NCBI GenBank assembly: GCA_030549775.1
Contig: CM060174.1
Coordinates: forward strand, 39,909,086-39,973,085
Direction of reading: 5' to 3'
DNA from: Tamarix chinensis
Taxonomy: Eukaryota; Streptophyta; Magnoliopsida; Caryophyllales; Tamaricaceae
Length of the DNA stretch: 64,000 nt
Shown here: piece after piece, positions 1 to 12,331 of the stretch
Position numbering within the stretch: position 1 is the stretch's first letter
Layout of the letters: each line of letters opens with the position of its first letter
Position numbers and translations under genes: made by a program
The notes under the pieces: model-generated
The model's input: the letters and a program-made list of their open reading frames with translations, nothing else
What the model was told of the DNA's origin: nothing
The model's database searches: none

Positions 1-247
1 TATCATATGTGTTGGGATAACCTATATTCCTGGAGGTCGTGCCTTACTATATGCCACTATGCCTAAGTCTACGAGGGATGGATGTCGGGTGTGAGAAACG
101 TGTAAGTGTCTCAACATATGAGACGAGCCCGCTTGAGAGGCAAGTAATAGTATGTTGTCGGCATGCATATCAAGGGTGTTGTGTGATTCAATAAGACACG
201 AATAAGACACTAATAACGTAAAGCAAAAGATTATTGAGCCGAGCTCA

Positions 248-620
248 GTCTGATCCACCGGTTAGAATAGTGGTCAGAGGCGTTCTGCCCTGTGTGTTTC
301 GTGCCGGTCCACCGGCTATAATAGTGGTCAGAGGCGTTCTGCCCTGTGCGTTTCGTGCCGGTCCACCGGCTATAATAGTGGTCAGAGGCGTTTTGCCCTA
401 TGCGTTTATTCCGGTCAACCGGCTATAATAGTGGGGGTCTCGGCTCAATACACCCAAAGTAAATAAGCTAAACCAGGGGAAAAATACTAAGTACTTACAG
501 TGGAACACCATGTTGAGGCGGGGCCAGTCCGGTCCACCGGTTAGAATAGTGGTCAGAGGCGTTCCGCCCTGTGTTTTTATTTCCGGTCCACTGGCTATAA
601 TAGCGGGGTCCCCGTGCTCA
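248..620 (+). repeat. Tandem repeat of about 54 bp inside the long LTR
   Basis: Three full units and a partial one run from about 252 to 440, each with a GTCCACCGGCTATAATAGTG core followed by GTCAGAGGCGTT. After a spacer containing GTGGAACACCATG, one and a half further units run to about 600. The same layout, spacer included, recurs at 28196-28585. The short open frames over this array (234-428, 510-776) are by-products of a period divisible by three. Confidence 0.8.
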
Positions 621-782
621 CATGGATTATTGAAGAATGCGTGGAATGGACTTATTTCATTAATGAAAATACAGAATAAGACATCAGAAAGTGATTCGAT
701 CTATTCATGCATGTCATCGTATGTTATTTATGTGTTGAATGTGGGTCTTGCGTGCTATGTGTGCTATGTGGTATGATTTTAT

Positions 783-960
783 GCTTGGCCTTAGCGCACC
801 CGCGCCCTTACTCAGTATTGGACCCGTACTGATACTACACTTATTGAATGGGTCCTGTGATGATCCACCAATGGTGGGGAGCAGACCTCCTATGCAGGTT
901 TGATCGGTTACAATTGTGGGGGGGAAGGCTTGGCTTGAGTGAGTAGGCGATCTGGATATT
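783..960 (+). other. Conserved block downstream of the LTR repeat array
   Basis: This stretch is strikingly similar to 28754-28937 in the solo LTR, whereas most of the LTR body is diverged. Shared features include TTACTCAGTA, GGACCCGTACTGATACTAC, GGGTCCTGTGATGATCCACC, GGTGGGGAGCAGACCTC and CTTGAGTGAGTAGGC. It has no open frame. In an LTR this position could correspond to R or U5, so an RNA element such as a packaging, dimerisation or 3'-end signal is possible; that is inference. Confidence 0.5.
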
Positions 961-1479
961 GGTCCCTTGGGTTCTGTTTTATTTGCTATATTTTGTACTA
1001 CGCTCCTCGCTTTGAAACCGTACTCTAAGTTGTATTCCTAAATGATATTTTAACTGTTGTTGACTCGTGGTTTTCGTGAATAGTCTATGTTAACTATGAA
1101 CTTATGTTTTGATGACTCTTAATTAATGATTGTTTGGTTTAGCCTTAGCACTTAGTATCGGAACGGTAGGAGTGAACCGGTCTGGTACTAAGTGTGGCGG
1201 TAATACCCCCAAGTTTATGGTTTTAATTCTTTCGATTCCACTAAAACCTTTGTCTTAAACGAAATTTTTCAGGAGTGAAATTTGGAGGTGTTACAATTAA
1301 TGTCTTAAGTATCTTATTCAAAAGCTTTTGCCCTGGATATGCATGAATTATTCCCTTTACACTTCACACATCATAAATCATAAAATTCCACAATCATAAT
1401 TATACTTTAATCACCAAATACACATGATAACACAAAAACCCTAAGCAGCCACAACAAACCATAGTTAACCACTCCAAAC

Positions 1480-2290
1480 CCTATTTAACCATAACAACCA
1501 TAATTAACCATTCCAAACCTTAGTTAATCATAAAAAACCACAATTATCCACTCCAACCCTAGTTAATCACTCCAAACCCTAATTCAATCACCTCCATACC
1601 CTTATAATGTCCTACTTACTATTTTTCACCTAGAACTTCCAAACACCCAATAACTCTTCTATTACCTTCCTTACATCCCAAATCAACTTTCCACACTTAA
1701 ATTTCATACCCATGCAGACATTAACCTCCCTATGCAAACCTTCGAACTTTTTCATGCAAACCCTAAAATCCCACGTAAAACCCTGAATTCAACCTTGCAA
1801 CCCTAGATTCTTCCATATAATTATAACCCTAGATTCCTCCATACAAAACCATATATTCAATCCACACACAACCAAAGATCCATCCATACCAAACCCTAAA
1901 TTCAAACCATATAAAACCTAAAGATTCACCCATACAAAACCCTACATTAGATCCTTCTATACAAAACCATAAATGAAAATCTCCCATACAAAACCATAGG
2001 TTAACTTCTCTCATATAAAATCATACAAAACCATAAATTAGATGCTTCTATACAAGACCATAAATTAGATTCTCCCAAATAGAACTATAAATTATATTCT
2101 CCCACACAAAACCATGAATTAGATTCTCCTATACAAAACCATACATTATATTCTCCCACATAACACAATGAATTATATTCTCCCACACAAAACCTTAAAA
2201 ATCATAAATCAGATTTTCCCACACGAAACCATAAAAATCATAAATCAAATTCTACCACACGAAACCCTAAAATTCTCCATTTTATTCTTC
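1480..2290 (-). repeat. Degenerate short tandem repeats in the LTR
   Basis: Loose repeats of about 25-35 bp built on the theme CCATACAAAACCATAAATTA with ATTCTCCCA. They correspond to the TTTGGGAGAATTTA-type repeats of the solo LTR at 27070-27480 in the opposite orientation. No coding signal. Confidence 0.6.
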
Positions 2291-2739
2291 CACTCATGAA
2301 TCATAAAAATAATTAGGTCAGCTCACCTCCCTTGGTCAACCTCTTTCCCCATCCTCCTTTTTCATCCTGTCTCCCACACAAACCACATCAACACCCTTAC
2401 ATGCATGTTTTTCAGGGTCACAACATATATCATCACATATACATAATACATATGCCATGCAAATACATAAAAACATACTTCAACTCCACATCATACCACA
2501 TACGATATAATTAATAAAAATAAACATAGGATACATAGCATGCGAAGCAAATAATGCATATAAACATACAAGAGGCCTTAGTAACACCCTTACCTAAAAT
2601 GACACCGGTCTTGGAGTACGCTCCTACGCCTCCTTAGGGCTTTGACTGGTTTTGCCTATTATGAGGGAAAAGCTAAAGTTAGACTCCCTCCTATCAAAAA
2701 TACTATTAATCACTAACTTCATATAAGACTAGGCTTTTG

Positions 2740-2948
2740 ATAAAATAATAATAACAAAAATACCAAAAATAATATCAATATTAATATTAACAAGAATAAT
2801 AAAAATAGTAACAATAATAATAAAAAGGCATTACTCAAAAACAAAGTAAAATAAGGGCTTTGACTCATTTTCCAAAATAATACTAATAATAATATTAGTA
2901 AAACAATTAACCAAATTTATTAAGAATAATAATGATGAAATAATAGTA

Positions 2949-2990
<42 letters not shown>

Positions 2991-3270
2991 GAAAAAATAA
3001 TAATAAAGTAGTTGTAATATCAATAATGAAATAATAATAATAGTAATTCAAAATAGTAAAAATAAAAATAATAATAATAATAATAATAACATATTAATAT
3101 TAATAATAGTAATAATAGAAATATTAAGAAGAATAATAATAAAATCGAATTAAAAATACAATAGGGCTTCAACCCTCAACAGAAATAATAATCAAAACAT
3201 TAATAATAATAATAATAATAATACAAATTAAAAATATAAATAATCATAATAATAGTATTTATATTCAACT
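2740..3270. repeat. TAA/AAT-rich simple-sequence region
   Basis: Long runs of AAT/TAA triplets, purest at about 2953-2991, alternate with short unique AT-rich pieces. The equivalent tract in the solo LTR copy lies at about 26030-26570. Confidence 0.85.
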
Positions 3271-3945
3271 AAATGAAATAAATTAAATGAAGATTTATAA
3301 AAATAGGAAAAAGGGTTGAGAGGGTCTAGGGTTCAACCTTAGGCTGGAGGGGATAGGCGGCACCAGTGGTGGCGCACGGTGGCGGCGGCGGTGGCCGAAA
3401 AAAGAGAAGAAAAGGAGAAAAGTTGGATGCTGGGAAAAAGAGAGGAAGAATGGAGGTGGGAAATGGGATGTGTAAGACTTCCTAGAGGGAGAGGAGAAGA
3501 ATGGAGGTGGAGGCGCAACCAAAGGTGGCGGCGCATGGCGGCGGTGGCGGTTGCCGAAGGAGGAAGAAGAAGAGAAAGAGAGGAGGAGAGGGAGGGAGAG
3601 GAAAGGAAAGGTATGGGGAGATAGAGGAGGGTCTGTAGAACATACATGAAAGAAGCGGCGTAAACGGCGGAATAGGTGGCTAATGGTGGTTCGAAGGGCG
3701 GTGGAGGTAGAAAAATAGGTTGGTCGAGAAGGCTAATTCGCACAGCCGGGAGGGCTTATGCAGGAGAAATCGAGGGGGATGGATGTTCTGGTTAGCTAGA
3801 GGGTGGAACAAAAAATATTTTGGTGGCCATAAAGGGTTTCAATATTGGCCGAAGGCGGCAGACGATGCGTTTAAAGTGGCGGCGGCGACAAGGGATGATT
3901 TTTGGGTAAGAAATCAAAGGCTCGATATAGGACCATTATGGGAGG

Positions 3946-3953
3946 TATTTATA
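3946..3953 (-). promoter_or_regulatory. TATA box of the minus-oriented long LTR
   Basis: The minus strand reads TATAAATA in a CCTATAAATACCTCC context, just downstream of the pyrimidine-rich LTR part. The solo LTR has TATAAATA at the equivalent position (25478-25485). Conservation between two diverged LTRs supports a Pol II promoter; activity cannot be judged from sequence. Confidence 0.55.
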
Positions 3954-5005
3954 GGGTTAGAAGGGAGGCTAGGGTTCTGTGGGTCGGTGAGAGAGTTAGG
4001 CAAGTAGGGTTATGGTCACCGACGGCGTCCCGGGCTGATGGCAGCAAATCTTGGGTAGGGGAATGCACAAGAGAGAGAGAGAGGATCACGCGATAATAGG
4101 GAGAGTTGGGTTGGTCCATGCAGTTGCTGAAATAGGAGGAAGAGAAAGGGAGGAAAACATCGGTCAAATCGAGTGAGATCGCCAACAAAAAACCAGGGCG
4201 TGGAGGCCGTGACGTTGCAGGTGCTCGATGTCGGGGAAGGGAGGAAGTAGAAAGAAGAAAGAAAGGTGGGAGGTGGACCGGCGGCCGGGAAAAAAGAAAA
4301 GAAAAGGAAAGGCGGCGAAGCGGGACGGGCACGAGGTGAGGTTGGTGAATTAAACACAACGTAAAGTTTCAATGGGAAACGAATCAAAACGCGGCGTAGA
4401 GAGGGATAGGCGAAGGGCGACGAGCGCGGGCTGGGCCGTGCCGAAGAAGGAAGGAGGGAGGGGATTGGGCCGCAGGAGAGGCAACCCAAACGGGGAATAA
4501 GGAGAGGAAAAAAGAAAAGGAAGAAGAGAAAGAAAAAGAAAGAAAAGGAAAAAGGAAAAGGGGAAAAAGAAAAATAATTATATTGGGTATTTAAATTAAT
4601 TAAAATATTTGGAATATTTAAAAATAATAATATTTAAATAAAATAATATTTAAATCCCCTTTTAGGCTAAATTTGGATTTTTAAATTTTTTTTCCAAAAT
4701 TCCATTTTATTTAGCAAATCACTTTAATTTTCTCTAATTAAATTATTTATAAAATTAATATGAATTTGAAACTATTTTATCCTTCTTATTTTAAATAAAA
4801 TAATTTATTTAATTAATTTCAAAATAAAATGCTTAATTAGCTAAAATACCAAAACTTTTCTAATAAGAATTATTTATTATTTTCTTCTTAAATATCCCTA
4901 AGTAATTCCCTTTTATTTTAATAAAAATAACTTATTTAATTAATTTTCATAATAAAATCTTATTTAATAATAAATAATAAAATTAAAATTTTTGGGGCAT
5001 TTCAA

Positions 5006-6773
5006 TCGTGCTATTGCTATTTGAGTCGTTGAGGGAAAGTTGGTGATGGATGAAAGGGTTTAGAAATAATGTTCGACAATGGTTTGCTATTTTTTTGTGG
5101 CTTAGGTGTTGAAGTGGTGTCTTCTTTTAGGTCTTTGATAGGGTTAGTATGTAGTTGGAAAGGTGTGCAGTTCGAATTTTTCTCTAATTGTTTTGCATTG
5201 TTGTCTTATTTATTAGGGTGAGGCTTGTCCCTAGTTCCATCCTATTTGTAGGGAGGTGTAATTTCAATACCCAGTATAAGAGTAATGGCTTGACACTACT
5301 CCTTATATTCTCTTTTTGGGTTGTTGGTGTCAGTGGGCAAAGTGCCATGATGTATGCTCCTTAAGGTTGTAGCTAACTACCCTATTTGTGTTTCTAGGGT
5401 TCTTAGAGAGGGTGTGTTGCTCTGGATTGTAGCATCCACTTTCACCATGTATTCTTGTAGGAGATTTTCCAGAGAGTTGGAGTTATTATGATGGGTAAGA
5501 GGTTGGTGAAATTGTGATTGTTGATGGTGCTAGGGTTGAGGTTTGTAGTAGTGATGTTGGTTGTGTTAGTTGGCTAGGTTTTGCATGTTGTTTGGGTTAG
5601 ACCGTGTGAAGTTAGGATGTTATTTTCAGGCTGGGTTGTAATGATTTCCATAAGGCTATTGAGAGTTCCTAGCTTGGTTCCCCATGTAGTTCACGAACAC
5701 TAGGTTTGCTGGACAATGCTCAAACAAATGACCTTCTCCATAGTATACACATGATATTGCAAGTATTGAAGTAATGGAATGTTCCTCTCTTCTCTGTGCC
5801 TACAAGTTAGTGGGAGAAATATTTTTCAATAGATTATTCATAGATGATACTTAAGCTCATAGGGATGTGATGGCGTCAAATTCAAATGCTCTCACTGATT
5901 TCACCTTATAAATGCTCCTAGCACTACCTTATTGATAAGTATTGCATGCTATGGTCTTGATAATCTCATAGACTTGGTCATACGTTTTACTTTATAGGGT
6001 ACCATTGGCCGAGGCATCCACTAAGTTTCATGTTTTATGATTTAGTCCATGGTTAAATATTTCTATTTGCAACTAGTGAGGGATCCCGTGGTTTGGACAT
6101 TTCCTTAACAATTCTTTAAATCTCTCCTATGCATCGTGGAGTGCCTCATCTTCTTCTTGCAAAAATGTAGTAATGTTGGGTCTAAGCTTGGCATTTTTGT
6201 TGGGAGGATAATATCTCGTGAGAAAATTTTGAACTAAGTCATTCCATGAGGTGATTGAACTAGTTCATAGGGAAGTCAACCACTCCCTAATACGGTCTCT
6301 CAGGGAATAAGGGGATAACTTAAGCCATAGGGAGGTTTCTAAAAGTCCCTAAATTTTTAAGGTGTCACCAACTTCCATGAATGCTCTAAGATTATGGTGT
6401 GGATCTTTAGTAGGTTGTCCACTAAATTGCTGTATGGTTTATAGCATTGGAACATGATAGGTTTAAGCTCAAAATGAGGGGCATGAATTTCTTAATGGGC
6501 AATGGTAGGGTTAAGGTGGTGTTTGACTAGCACAACATAATCTTGGATGGCTCAATTACAATAATCTCCTATGGGTGGAGCTTGAATTCCCAATGATTTT
6601 ATGTTGATGTGAGGGGTAAAATTATAGGTAATCCTTCCATCTGGTTTGGTTGTGGAACAGGTAGTTCATTTTTTCCATTATTAGGCTATTGTGGGCCCAA
6701 ATGCCTTATGTTGCCAGAACTTTCTGATGTTGATCCTTCTTCTTGATGTTGTTGATGGTTTAGGCTGCTGATG
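5006..6773 (-). pseudogene. gag: Decayed Athila/Tat-type gag, main part
   Basis: The reverse complement translates, with several stops and shifts, into a recognisable Ty3/gypsy gag. Around 6330-6060 I read pieces such as SPYSLRDRIREWL, SITSWNDLVQNFL, YYPPNKNAKLR and ERFKELLRKCPNHGIPH, which follow the order of the retrotransposon gag domain. Near 5770-5690 there is a knuckle-like CVYYGEGH...CP. The N-terminal end is cut at 6773 by the chromovirus-type insertion and resumes at 13357. The C-terminal end is cut at 5005 by the long LTR, so pol and the 3' LTR are absent from the window. It cannot encode a working protein. Confidence 0.7.
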
Positions 6774-7750
6774 TGTATGGGAATATGGAATTATTAAGTA
6801 TGTAAAACTAATGCTCAATTATTTTGGAATTAAGAAGATGAAGGTTTGAAAGTGGTGAATTAAGGATGAAGGTATTTCAATAAGGCAACATAATAAAGAT
6901 GATGATTCAATGATGATGATGATGATGATTTGGTGGTGATGGATGAATGCCGATGGTTCGAATTTGAAGAGATAATAATGATTAGATGGTGATGTTGATG
7001 TCTTGATGAATAGGGTTTGAGAATATTAGGATTCATGGGTTAGGGTTAGGGTTAGGTTTTAATTTCTAAAATTAGGGTTAGGGTTTCTCAAATTAGGGCT
7101 TTGATTTTAAGATGTGTTGGGAAGATGGATATGGCTAGAAGCATGTGGCTTATAGAGTTTTGAAAATAAATTACGTAATCTCTAATTCATGCAGATGAAG
7201 AGATTAAGGCTTTTAAGATTAATCGTTCATATAGATTCGATTAAACTTGATATGAATTCACACATAATTAAATATTTGTAATTTGAATTCAACTTCAATT
7301 CAATCTTGATGCATCTCCAATCACGGGTTCTATGGCTTCATAGAGACAATGCTACCGATTACAAGATACTAGCTAAAAGGTAGAATTATTGAAAATGTAC
7401 CTAGCTAAAAGATATTAGAATATAAAATATTCTTAAAAAAGTAGATTTATGCTACTTTATTCTCTAGCTAATCTCTAACTCTACTAATTAATTAATTAAC
7501 CAAATAACTAAATCACCTAATATGTACATCCAAGCTGCATATTATTTTTCCCTGTGCACGTAGCTATGCACTCCATGGATGCCATGCACATGCATGTATA
7601 CGGTATACCTAGTAGCTTGTATGATATGTTTCATCTATAACTAGCAATGTAGCCATCCATTTATCTTCAATTTTATGGGAGATCCTTTCTAAATGTACAA
7701 GAATTGGTTCCATAATTATAAATTCCAATTTTTGAATGTTTTCTCCTACA
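6774..7750 (-). repeat. 3' LTR of the chromovirus-type element
   Basis: It pairs with 12332-13356 along its length, including a run of TTAGGGTTAGGG units, the AGTTTGATTAAAC region and a (GAT)n tract at about 6911. The start could equally be 6772, because TG occurs twice there. The element is transcribed leftward, so this copy is downstream. Confidence 0.85.
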
Positions 7751-7765
7751 TTATTCTCCCCTTGT
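7751..7765 (-). promoter_or_regulatory. Polypurine tract of the chromovirus-type element
   Basis: The minus strand reads CAAGGGGAGAATAA directly before the TGTAGGAG start of the 3' LTR. This is the expected plus-strand priming site for Ty3/gypsy replication, and purine tracts of this GGGGAGAATA type are usual in chromoviruses. Confidence 0.7.
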
Positions 7766-7784
7766 TAATTTCAATTTACCCTCA

Positions 7785-8823
7785 AATTTATATCACCATA
7801 GTAAGAGCAAATGTCTCCAACATTGAATGTCCTTGATACCCCACCATATAAATCTAGCAAATCTAACTCATAAGCACTTTCCCCAAACTTTTAAAATAAT
7901 TTGAAAGGAACACCCACCCTTGAAATAAGCTTGTTCTTCCTTAGATTAGGAAATCTCTCCTTCCTCAAGTGTAACCCTACCAAATCTCCCCATTGAAAAA
8001 CATGTTGACTGCTAGCTTGTTTGCTCTTTTCTTGTATACTACATTCACCTTCTCAATATTGTGCTTGATTTTTTGATGAATTTTTTGAAATAAATCCACT
8101 CTCTCTTCTACACCATAACTCTTCACCTCACATTTCTTCAACGGTACTTAATCAATCGACATATATAGATTAATACCACGTACTATCTTAAATGGGCTAG
8201 AGCTTGTTGTAGTCAAAGGACTATGATTGTAAGTAAACTCTGCATGTGCTAACTTGACATCCCAATCCATAGCACTCTTACTCACCAATTCCCTTATCAA
8301 AGTGCCCAAAGTTCTATTAGTAACTTCGGCTTGTCCATCCATTTGAGGATCATGTGACATGCTAAATAGAAGCTTTGTTCCTAGCATGTTCCATAATGTC
8401 TTCCAAAAATAACTTAGGAACTTCGCATCTCTATCCAAAAGTATACTCCTCAAAATTTGATGTAATCTTACAATCTCCTTGAAATATAAATCCACAATAT
8501 GAGTAGCATCATCATTCATGTGACAGGAAACAAAATGAGCCATCTTAAAAAATTGATCCACTACAACCATAATAGAATCATTGCCTCTTTGTGTCATAGG
8601 TAATCAAAAAAAAAATCCATACTAACAACTTCCCATGGTGTATTAGGCACAAGTAAAGGCACATATAACCCTTTTTGGACAAAACTCTTGCTCTTTTGGT
8701 ATGTAGACACCTCGCAACCATGGCTCGTACTCTGTTTTTCTTTCTCAGCCAATATAAATGCTCTTGCAACAACTCAAAAGTCTTGTGAACTCCAAAGTGT
8801 CCTACAATTTCTCCTTCTTGCAC
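7785..8823 (-). pseudogene. Integrase relic of the chromovirus-type element
   Basis: Two open stretches (8148-8597 and 8578-8823) and the broken sequence after them cover integrase. The N-terminal zinc region keeps GHFGVHKTFELLQEHLYW, but the CxxC half has decayed. The core keeps VVVDQFFKMAHF, LLDRDAKFLSYFWKTL and PQMDGQAEVTNRTL, so the DDE positions are readable. The C-terminal part (about 8000-7785) keeps GDLVGLHLRKERFP, KLISRVGVPFK and FNVGDICSYYGD. Frame changes and stops separate the pieces, so no functional enzyme remains. Confidence 0.85.
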
Positions 8824-8922
8824 TTCTTTGATTAGTAAGTCTCAAACTTAGGTCTTCTTCACACACAATTTGTTATGTTTCAATAAGCATCCATTTTGAA
8901 GATCATATGTTCCATAAATTCC

Positions 8923-9420
8923 TTATTTCTTGCAGTCTTCGAAGATCATAGCAAAATCATCATCCATGGCATATTGACTCTTCAAAGTCTCGAATTCCAA
9001 AAGCTTTGCATGCATCATGGTAAGTACCATGGTCCTCTTAGATAATGCATCTGCCACAACATTTTCTTTCCCATCCATATTTCTTATAGAGAACACAAAT
9101 GTTTGTAATAAGCTTATCCACTTAGCATATCTTGGAATCTCCTTCTTTTGATCATATAGATACTTCAAACTCTCATGATTCGAGTGAAGTACAAAAGGCT
9201 TGGGTCTCAAGTATGGCTCCATGTCTCCAAACAACACATAATAGCATAGAACTCTTTATCATAAGTCAAATATTTAAGTCTTGCACCATTAAACTTTTCA
9301 CTAAATAAAGCAATCAGTTTCCTTTCTTGTGAAAGTATACCCAAGTGCTTACACCAGTAGCATCATATGTTACTTTAAATAATTTATCAGAACAAGGTAA
9401 AGATGATACTTGTGCATTTG
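8923..9420 (-). pseudogene. RNase H relic of the chromovirus-type element
   Basis: The open stretch 8923-9237 contains PKPFVLHSNHESLKYL, IPRYAKWISLLQTF and ENVVADALSKR, the end of a Ty3/gypsy RNase H. The stretch up to about 9420 reads as a broken TDKE-type N-terminal half. In HSNHESL an asparagine replaces the usual aspartate of HTDHESL, so a catalytic residue is lost as well. Confidence 0.8.
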
Positions 9421-9549
9421 AGATCTTTGTCTTTAAGTCTTCAAAAGCCTTTTTCCCTTGATCATTACAATGGAAATATCTTTTCTTCATCAATTATGTG
9501 ATAGGTGCGGTAATGGTGCAGAAGTATTTGATGAACCGCCTATAGAATG

Positions 9550-10260
9550 AGGCCAACCCAAAATTTGAACTTCATGGACGTTAGTAGGAATATCCAAGTT
9601 TAGATAGCTTCTAAATTTGATGAATCAACTTTAATACCATCTCCCCTCACAATATAACCACAAAAAACCACCCTCTCCATCATAAAATCACATTTCTCCA
9701 ACTTACCATGGAGATTCACCTCTCTAGGCTTGTTAAATATTCTCTTTAAGTATTGTATGTACTCGAACTCACTCTTGCTATATACTAAGATATCATCAAG
9801 GTAAACAAAAATAAATACTCCAAGGCAGAGTCTAAGTACCTTGATCATCAACCTCATGAAAAAATTTGGTGCATTACATAGCCCAAGTAGCATCACTAAC
9901 TACTCATATAACCTATACTTAGTCTTGAAGGCTATCTTCCACTCATTTCCTTCCCTTATTCTCATTTGATTATAGCCACTCCTAAGATCAATCTTTGATA
10001 ACACCTTCATACCATGAAACTTATCTAACATATTATCCAATCTTGGCATTAGAAATATTTACTTGACTGTGATATTGTTGAGTAATCTTGAATGATTACA
10101 CATCTTCCACGTATTGTCCTTCTTAGACACCAACAAAGCTAGAACACCGCATAGACTCATACTCTCCCAAATATTGCCTCGGTCCAACAACTATTTTACT
10201 TGTCTATAGCTCCTTAGCCTCCTCCAGATTACACCTATAAGCTGGCTTATTTGGTAATGT
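9550..10260 (-). pseudogene. Reverse transcriptase relic of the chromovirus-type element
   Basis: Reading leftward I find [17 protein letters not shown] (first catalytic Asp present), WKIAFKTKY, a stop at the position of the usual glutamate/tryptophan before LVMLLGLCNAPNFF, then VYLDDILVYSKS (the catalytic YLDD) and LHGKLEKCDFMMERVVFCGY. The last part is open at 9600-9896. Several stops upstream prevent translation. The motifs identify the gene firmly. Confidence 0.9.
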
Positions 10261-10609
10261 GACTCTCGACATAAGATCAATAGCGTACTAAATACCTCTC
10301 AATGGAAGTGTCAAAAATGGTAACTCATTAGAAAAAAACATTAGAATAATCTCTCATTACTTGCTGCAAATTTAGATCCATATTAACATTTTCCTCTCAT
10401 TTAACTTCCTTTACCACTAATGCATAGCATATCTTCTCATCTCTGATAGCTTCATTCATATCACACTCCTTAAGGATCAACATCTCCATGCTTTTCTTCT
10501 TCCTTCCTAGCCTACACTAGACATTTTCTTTCTTTCTTTTTCTTCTTCTTTTTTTGCTGCATGCTCTTGGTTCCTTCCCCTTTTTCATTCCTCAAAACCA
10601 AATCCTCCC

Positions 10610-11110
10610 CATCTATATTGGGTTTTAACCTAAACTTATTTTGGCCCTGTCACACAACATACTCATTAAGGACCCCATCATGCACAAACTTCCTATCAAA
10701 TTTTCACATTCTTCCCAACAAAATGTGACAATCATTGATAGGTAGAATATCACATAAAAAATCATGAAAATAATTTCCAATCTTAAAAGAGATAAGAGTT
10801 TGTTTTATTACCCCTACACCTTTTTCTTTGTTGAGTCATTGGAGTGAATATGGTCTTAGATGACCCATGGTCTCTAAACCGAGCTTTCTCACCATCTTCT
10901 CACTAGCAACATTAGTTCATGAGCCACTATAAATGATGAATTCACACACTTTATCACCAACTCTACACTTGGCCTTGTAAATCTTCTCCCTTCGAGTAAG
11001 TAGAGCTCATTGTTATACTTGGAGCACCCTTTACAACATATAGCAATCAACCATGCCTTCTTCCAAAGCATCCTATAGACTATCACTTTCTTCTTCTTGG
11101 TCTCCATCAA
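10610..11110 (-). pseudogene. Retroviral-type protease relic of the chromovirus-type element
   Basis: In the reverse complement I read KAKCRVGDKVCEFIIYSGS, a stop, TNVASEKMVRKLGLE, then LPINDCHILLGRM and VHDGVLNEYVV. This is the chromovirus aspartic protease followed by its LLGRP-type flap region. The catalytic triad, normally D-G/S-G/S, is read here as YSGS, so the catalytic aspartate has become tyrosine. The open frame 10889-11110 is out of register with most of this and is not the original reading. Confidence 0.7.
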
Positions 11111-12300
11111 TTTCTACATTCTCATCACAATATTCCATACTTCCTATTTCCTTCAAAGTTAATGCCCTTTGATTAAAACAATCCTAAGAAAAGTGACCAT
11201 AACCTCTACACTTGAAGCATTGTTTGTTCACCTTGTTAACCACTTAATCCTTGAGCCTTTCTTATGAGTGAATCTTCTAAAATTATCATAATTTGTGGCT
11301 TGAGAAATTGGTGGCTTCGACACCTCCCTTGAAAGTCGAACCATATTGAGCATGGGTTAACTTGTTCGGTGGCTTTGTTCTCTTTAACTATTTATCATAC
11401 TTGATTGCTAACATGGATAAATCTTGAAACACTTCATGAAGATACACCTCCACCTCCTCCTTAAGGTTCATATTTATCCCTCCAATGAATCGTGCAAACA
11501 ATTGTTCTTCTCTTTCTTGGACATCACATATTAGAGACAATGTTTCTAACTCTCTAATGTATTAACTTAACTCCAAGCAACCCTTTCGTCAAAGTAGTCA
11601 TCTTTATAAAATTCTTCTTCAAGTGTTTTTTTAATATATCCTATGACCTAATTCTTGGTTTTTCTTCTCTCTCCCTTCTCCTTTTAAAATTATCGTACCA
11701 AACTCTAGCAAATTTGTTAAACTTTAATATTGTTATTCGGTACCTCTTCTCATCATCAATCTCTTTATATTCAAAAACAGATTCCACAATTTGCAACCAT
11801 TAGAGAAAAGATTCAAGATTGAGATTACCTTTGAAGTTGGGTAGATCAAATCAAATTCCTTTCTCCACATCATCATAGGTTCTTCTTCGGGTATCATGTG
11901 GTCTTACATAATTTCCCACACTCTCATCTCTTTCCTCCATTTGATTTTGTGCCTTTCTTATGTGATTTTATTCTACTTGTTCCCCTCAATTTTGTAGCTG
12001 CATGTGTGACCCTTGAGCTTTTGATGTTTTTATTCTCCCTACATGTAGCTTGACCTCCTTAATTTTTTCCACCAAGACCTTGAGAATATCTCTCAAGACC
12101 TCCTTTTGTTTCACCATCTCCTCCCTTCACCAACTAAGTGGTTCTTCTCTAAACACACCTCTAAGTGCAGATTTTAATGTATTCTTGATGAATAATTTGC
12201 ATAATCTTGAGGAAGAGACACATTCTTAAAGAATCTTGAAGTAAATACACGTTCTTACAAGAATCTCAAGGAAAGATGGGATCTTGATCACAATAGATCA
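11111..12300 (-). pseudogene. gag: Gag relic of the chromovirus-type element
   Basis: The clearest signal is a CCHC zinc knuckle at about 11170-11230 on the minus strand, read as QCFKCRGYGHFS, a stop, then DCFNQRAL. The gag body upstream (about 11300-11950) is heavily broken. Its position between primer site and protease is as expected. No open frame over 60 codons remains. Confidence 0.65.
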
Positions 12301-12307
12301 AACTTAT

Positions 12308-12320
12308 GACTTTGATACCA
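12308..12320 (-). promoter_or_regulatory. Primer binding site, initiator tRNA-Met type (degenerate)
   Basis: The minus strand reads TGGTATCAAAGTC about 11 bases inside the 5' LTR. The usual plant retrotransposon site is TGGTATCAGAGC, complementary to the initiator tRNA-Met 3' end, so one internal and one terminal base differ. Confidence 0.7.
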
Positions 12321-12331
12321 AAATGGATTTA

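Larger units (their letters stand above)
1..1296 (+). mobile_element. 3' part of a long non-coding LTR (long-LTR family), plus orientation
   Basis: From about 190 onward this aligns by eye with 28150-29256, the 3' part of the solo LTR further right. Both share an array of CACCGG...TATAATAGTGG repeats, a conserved block after it (about 783-960), and the end block running from GTGTGGCGGTAA to GGTGTT(A/C)CAA. The LTR ends at about 1296 and the next five bases are TTAAT. Its start lies left of the window, so I cannot tell whether this is a solo LTR or the 3' LTR of a full element. There is no coding capacity. Bases 1-190 match nothing else I recognised here. Confidence 0.6.
1297..5005 (-). mobile_element. 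5' part of a long LTR, minus orientation, interrupted at 1296
   Basis: The reverse complement begins TTGAAATGCCCC at 5005, the same start as the solo LTR at 24544, and follows that LTR to its 28165 equivalent. The order of domains agrees: AT-rich start, then a pyrimidine/GC-rich promoter part, a TATA box, AT-rich triplet tracts, AAACCCTA-type tandem repeats, and finally the AAGATACTTAA(A/G)ACATTAAT motif. At that motif it stops abruptly against the end of the plus-oriented LTR. The simplest reading is that a plus-oriented element inserted here at TTAAT, leaving the rest of this LTR left of the window. Open frames at 3295-4489 are compositional and not genes. Confidence 0.7.

Noticed and set aside
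248..620. CRISPR array
   Set aside because: The units repeat as wholes without unique spacers, in a plant LTR.
3295..4489. Overlapping open frames of 64-157 codons on both strands
   Set aside because: They lie in the pyrimidine/purine-rich promoter part of a long LTR, are proline/serine or arginine/glutamate rich by composition, and match no family.
7036..7085. Interstitial telomere array
   Set aside because: Too short, interrupted, and present in both LTRs of one element.
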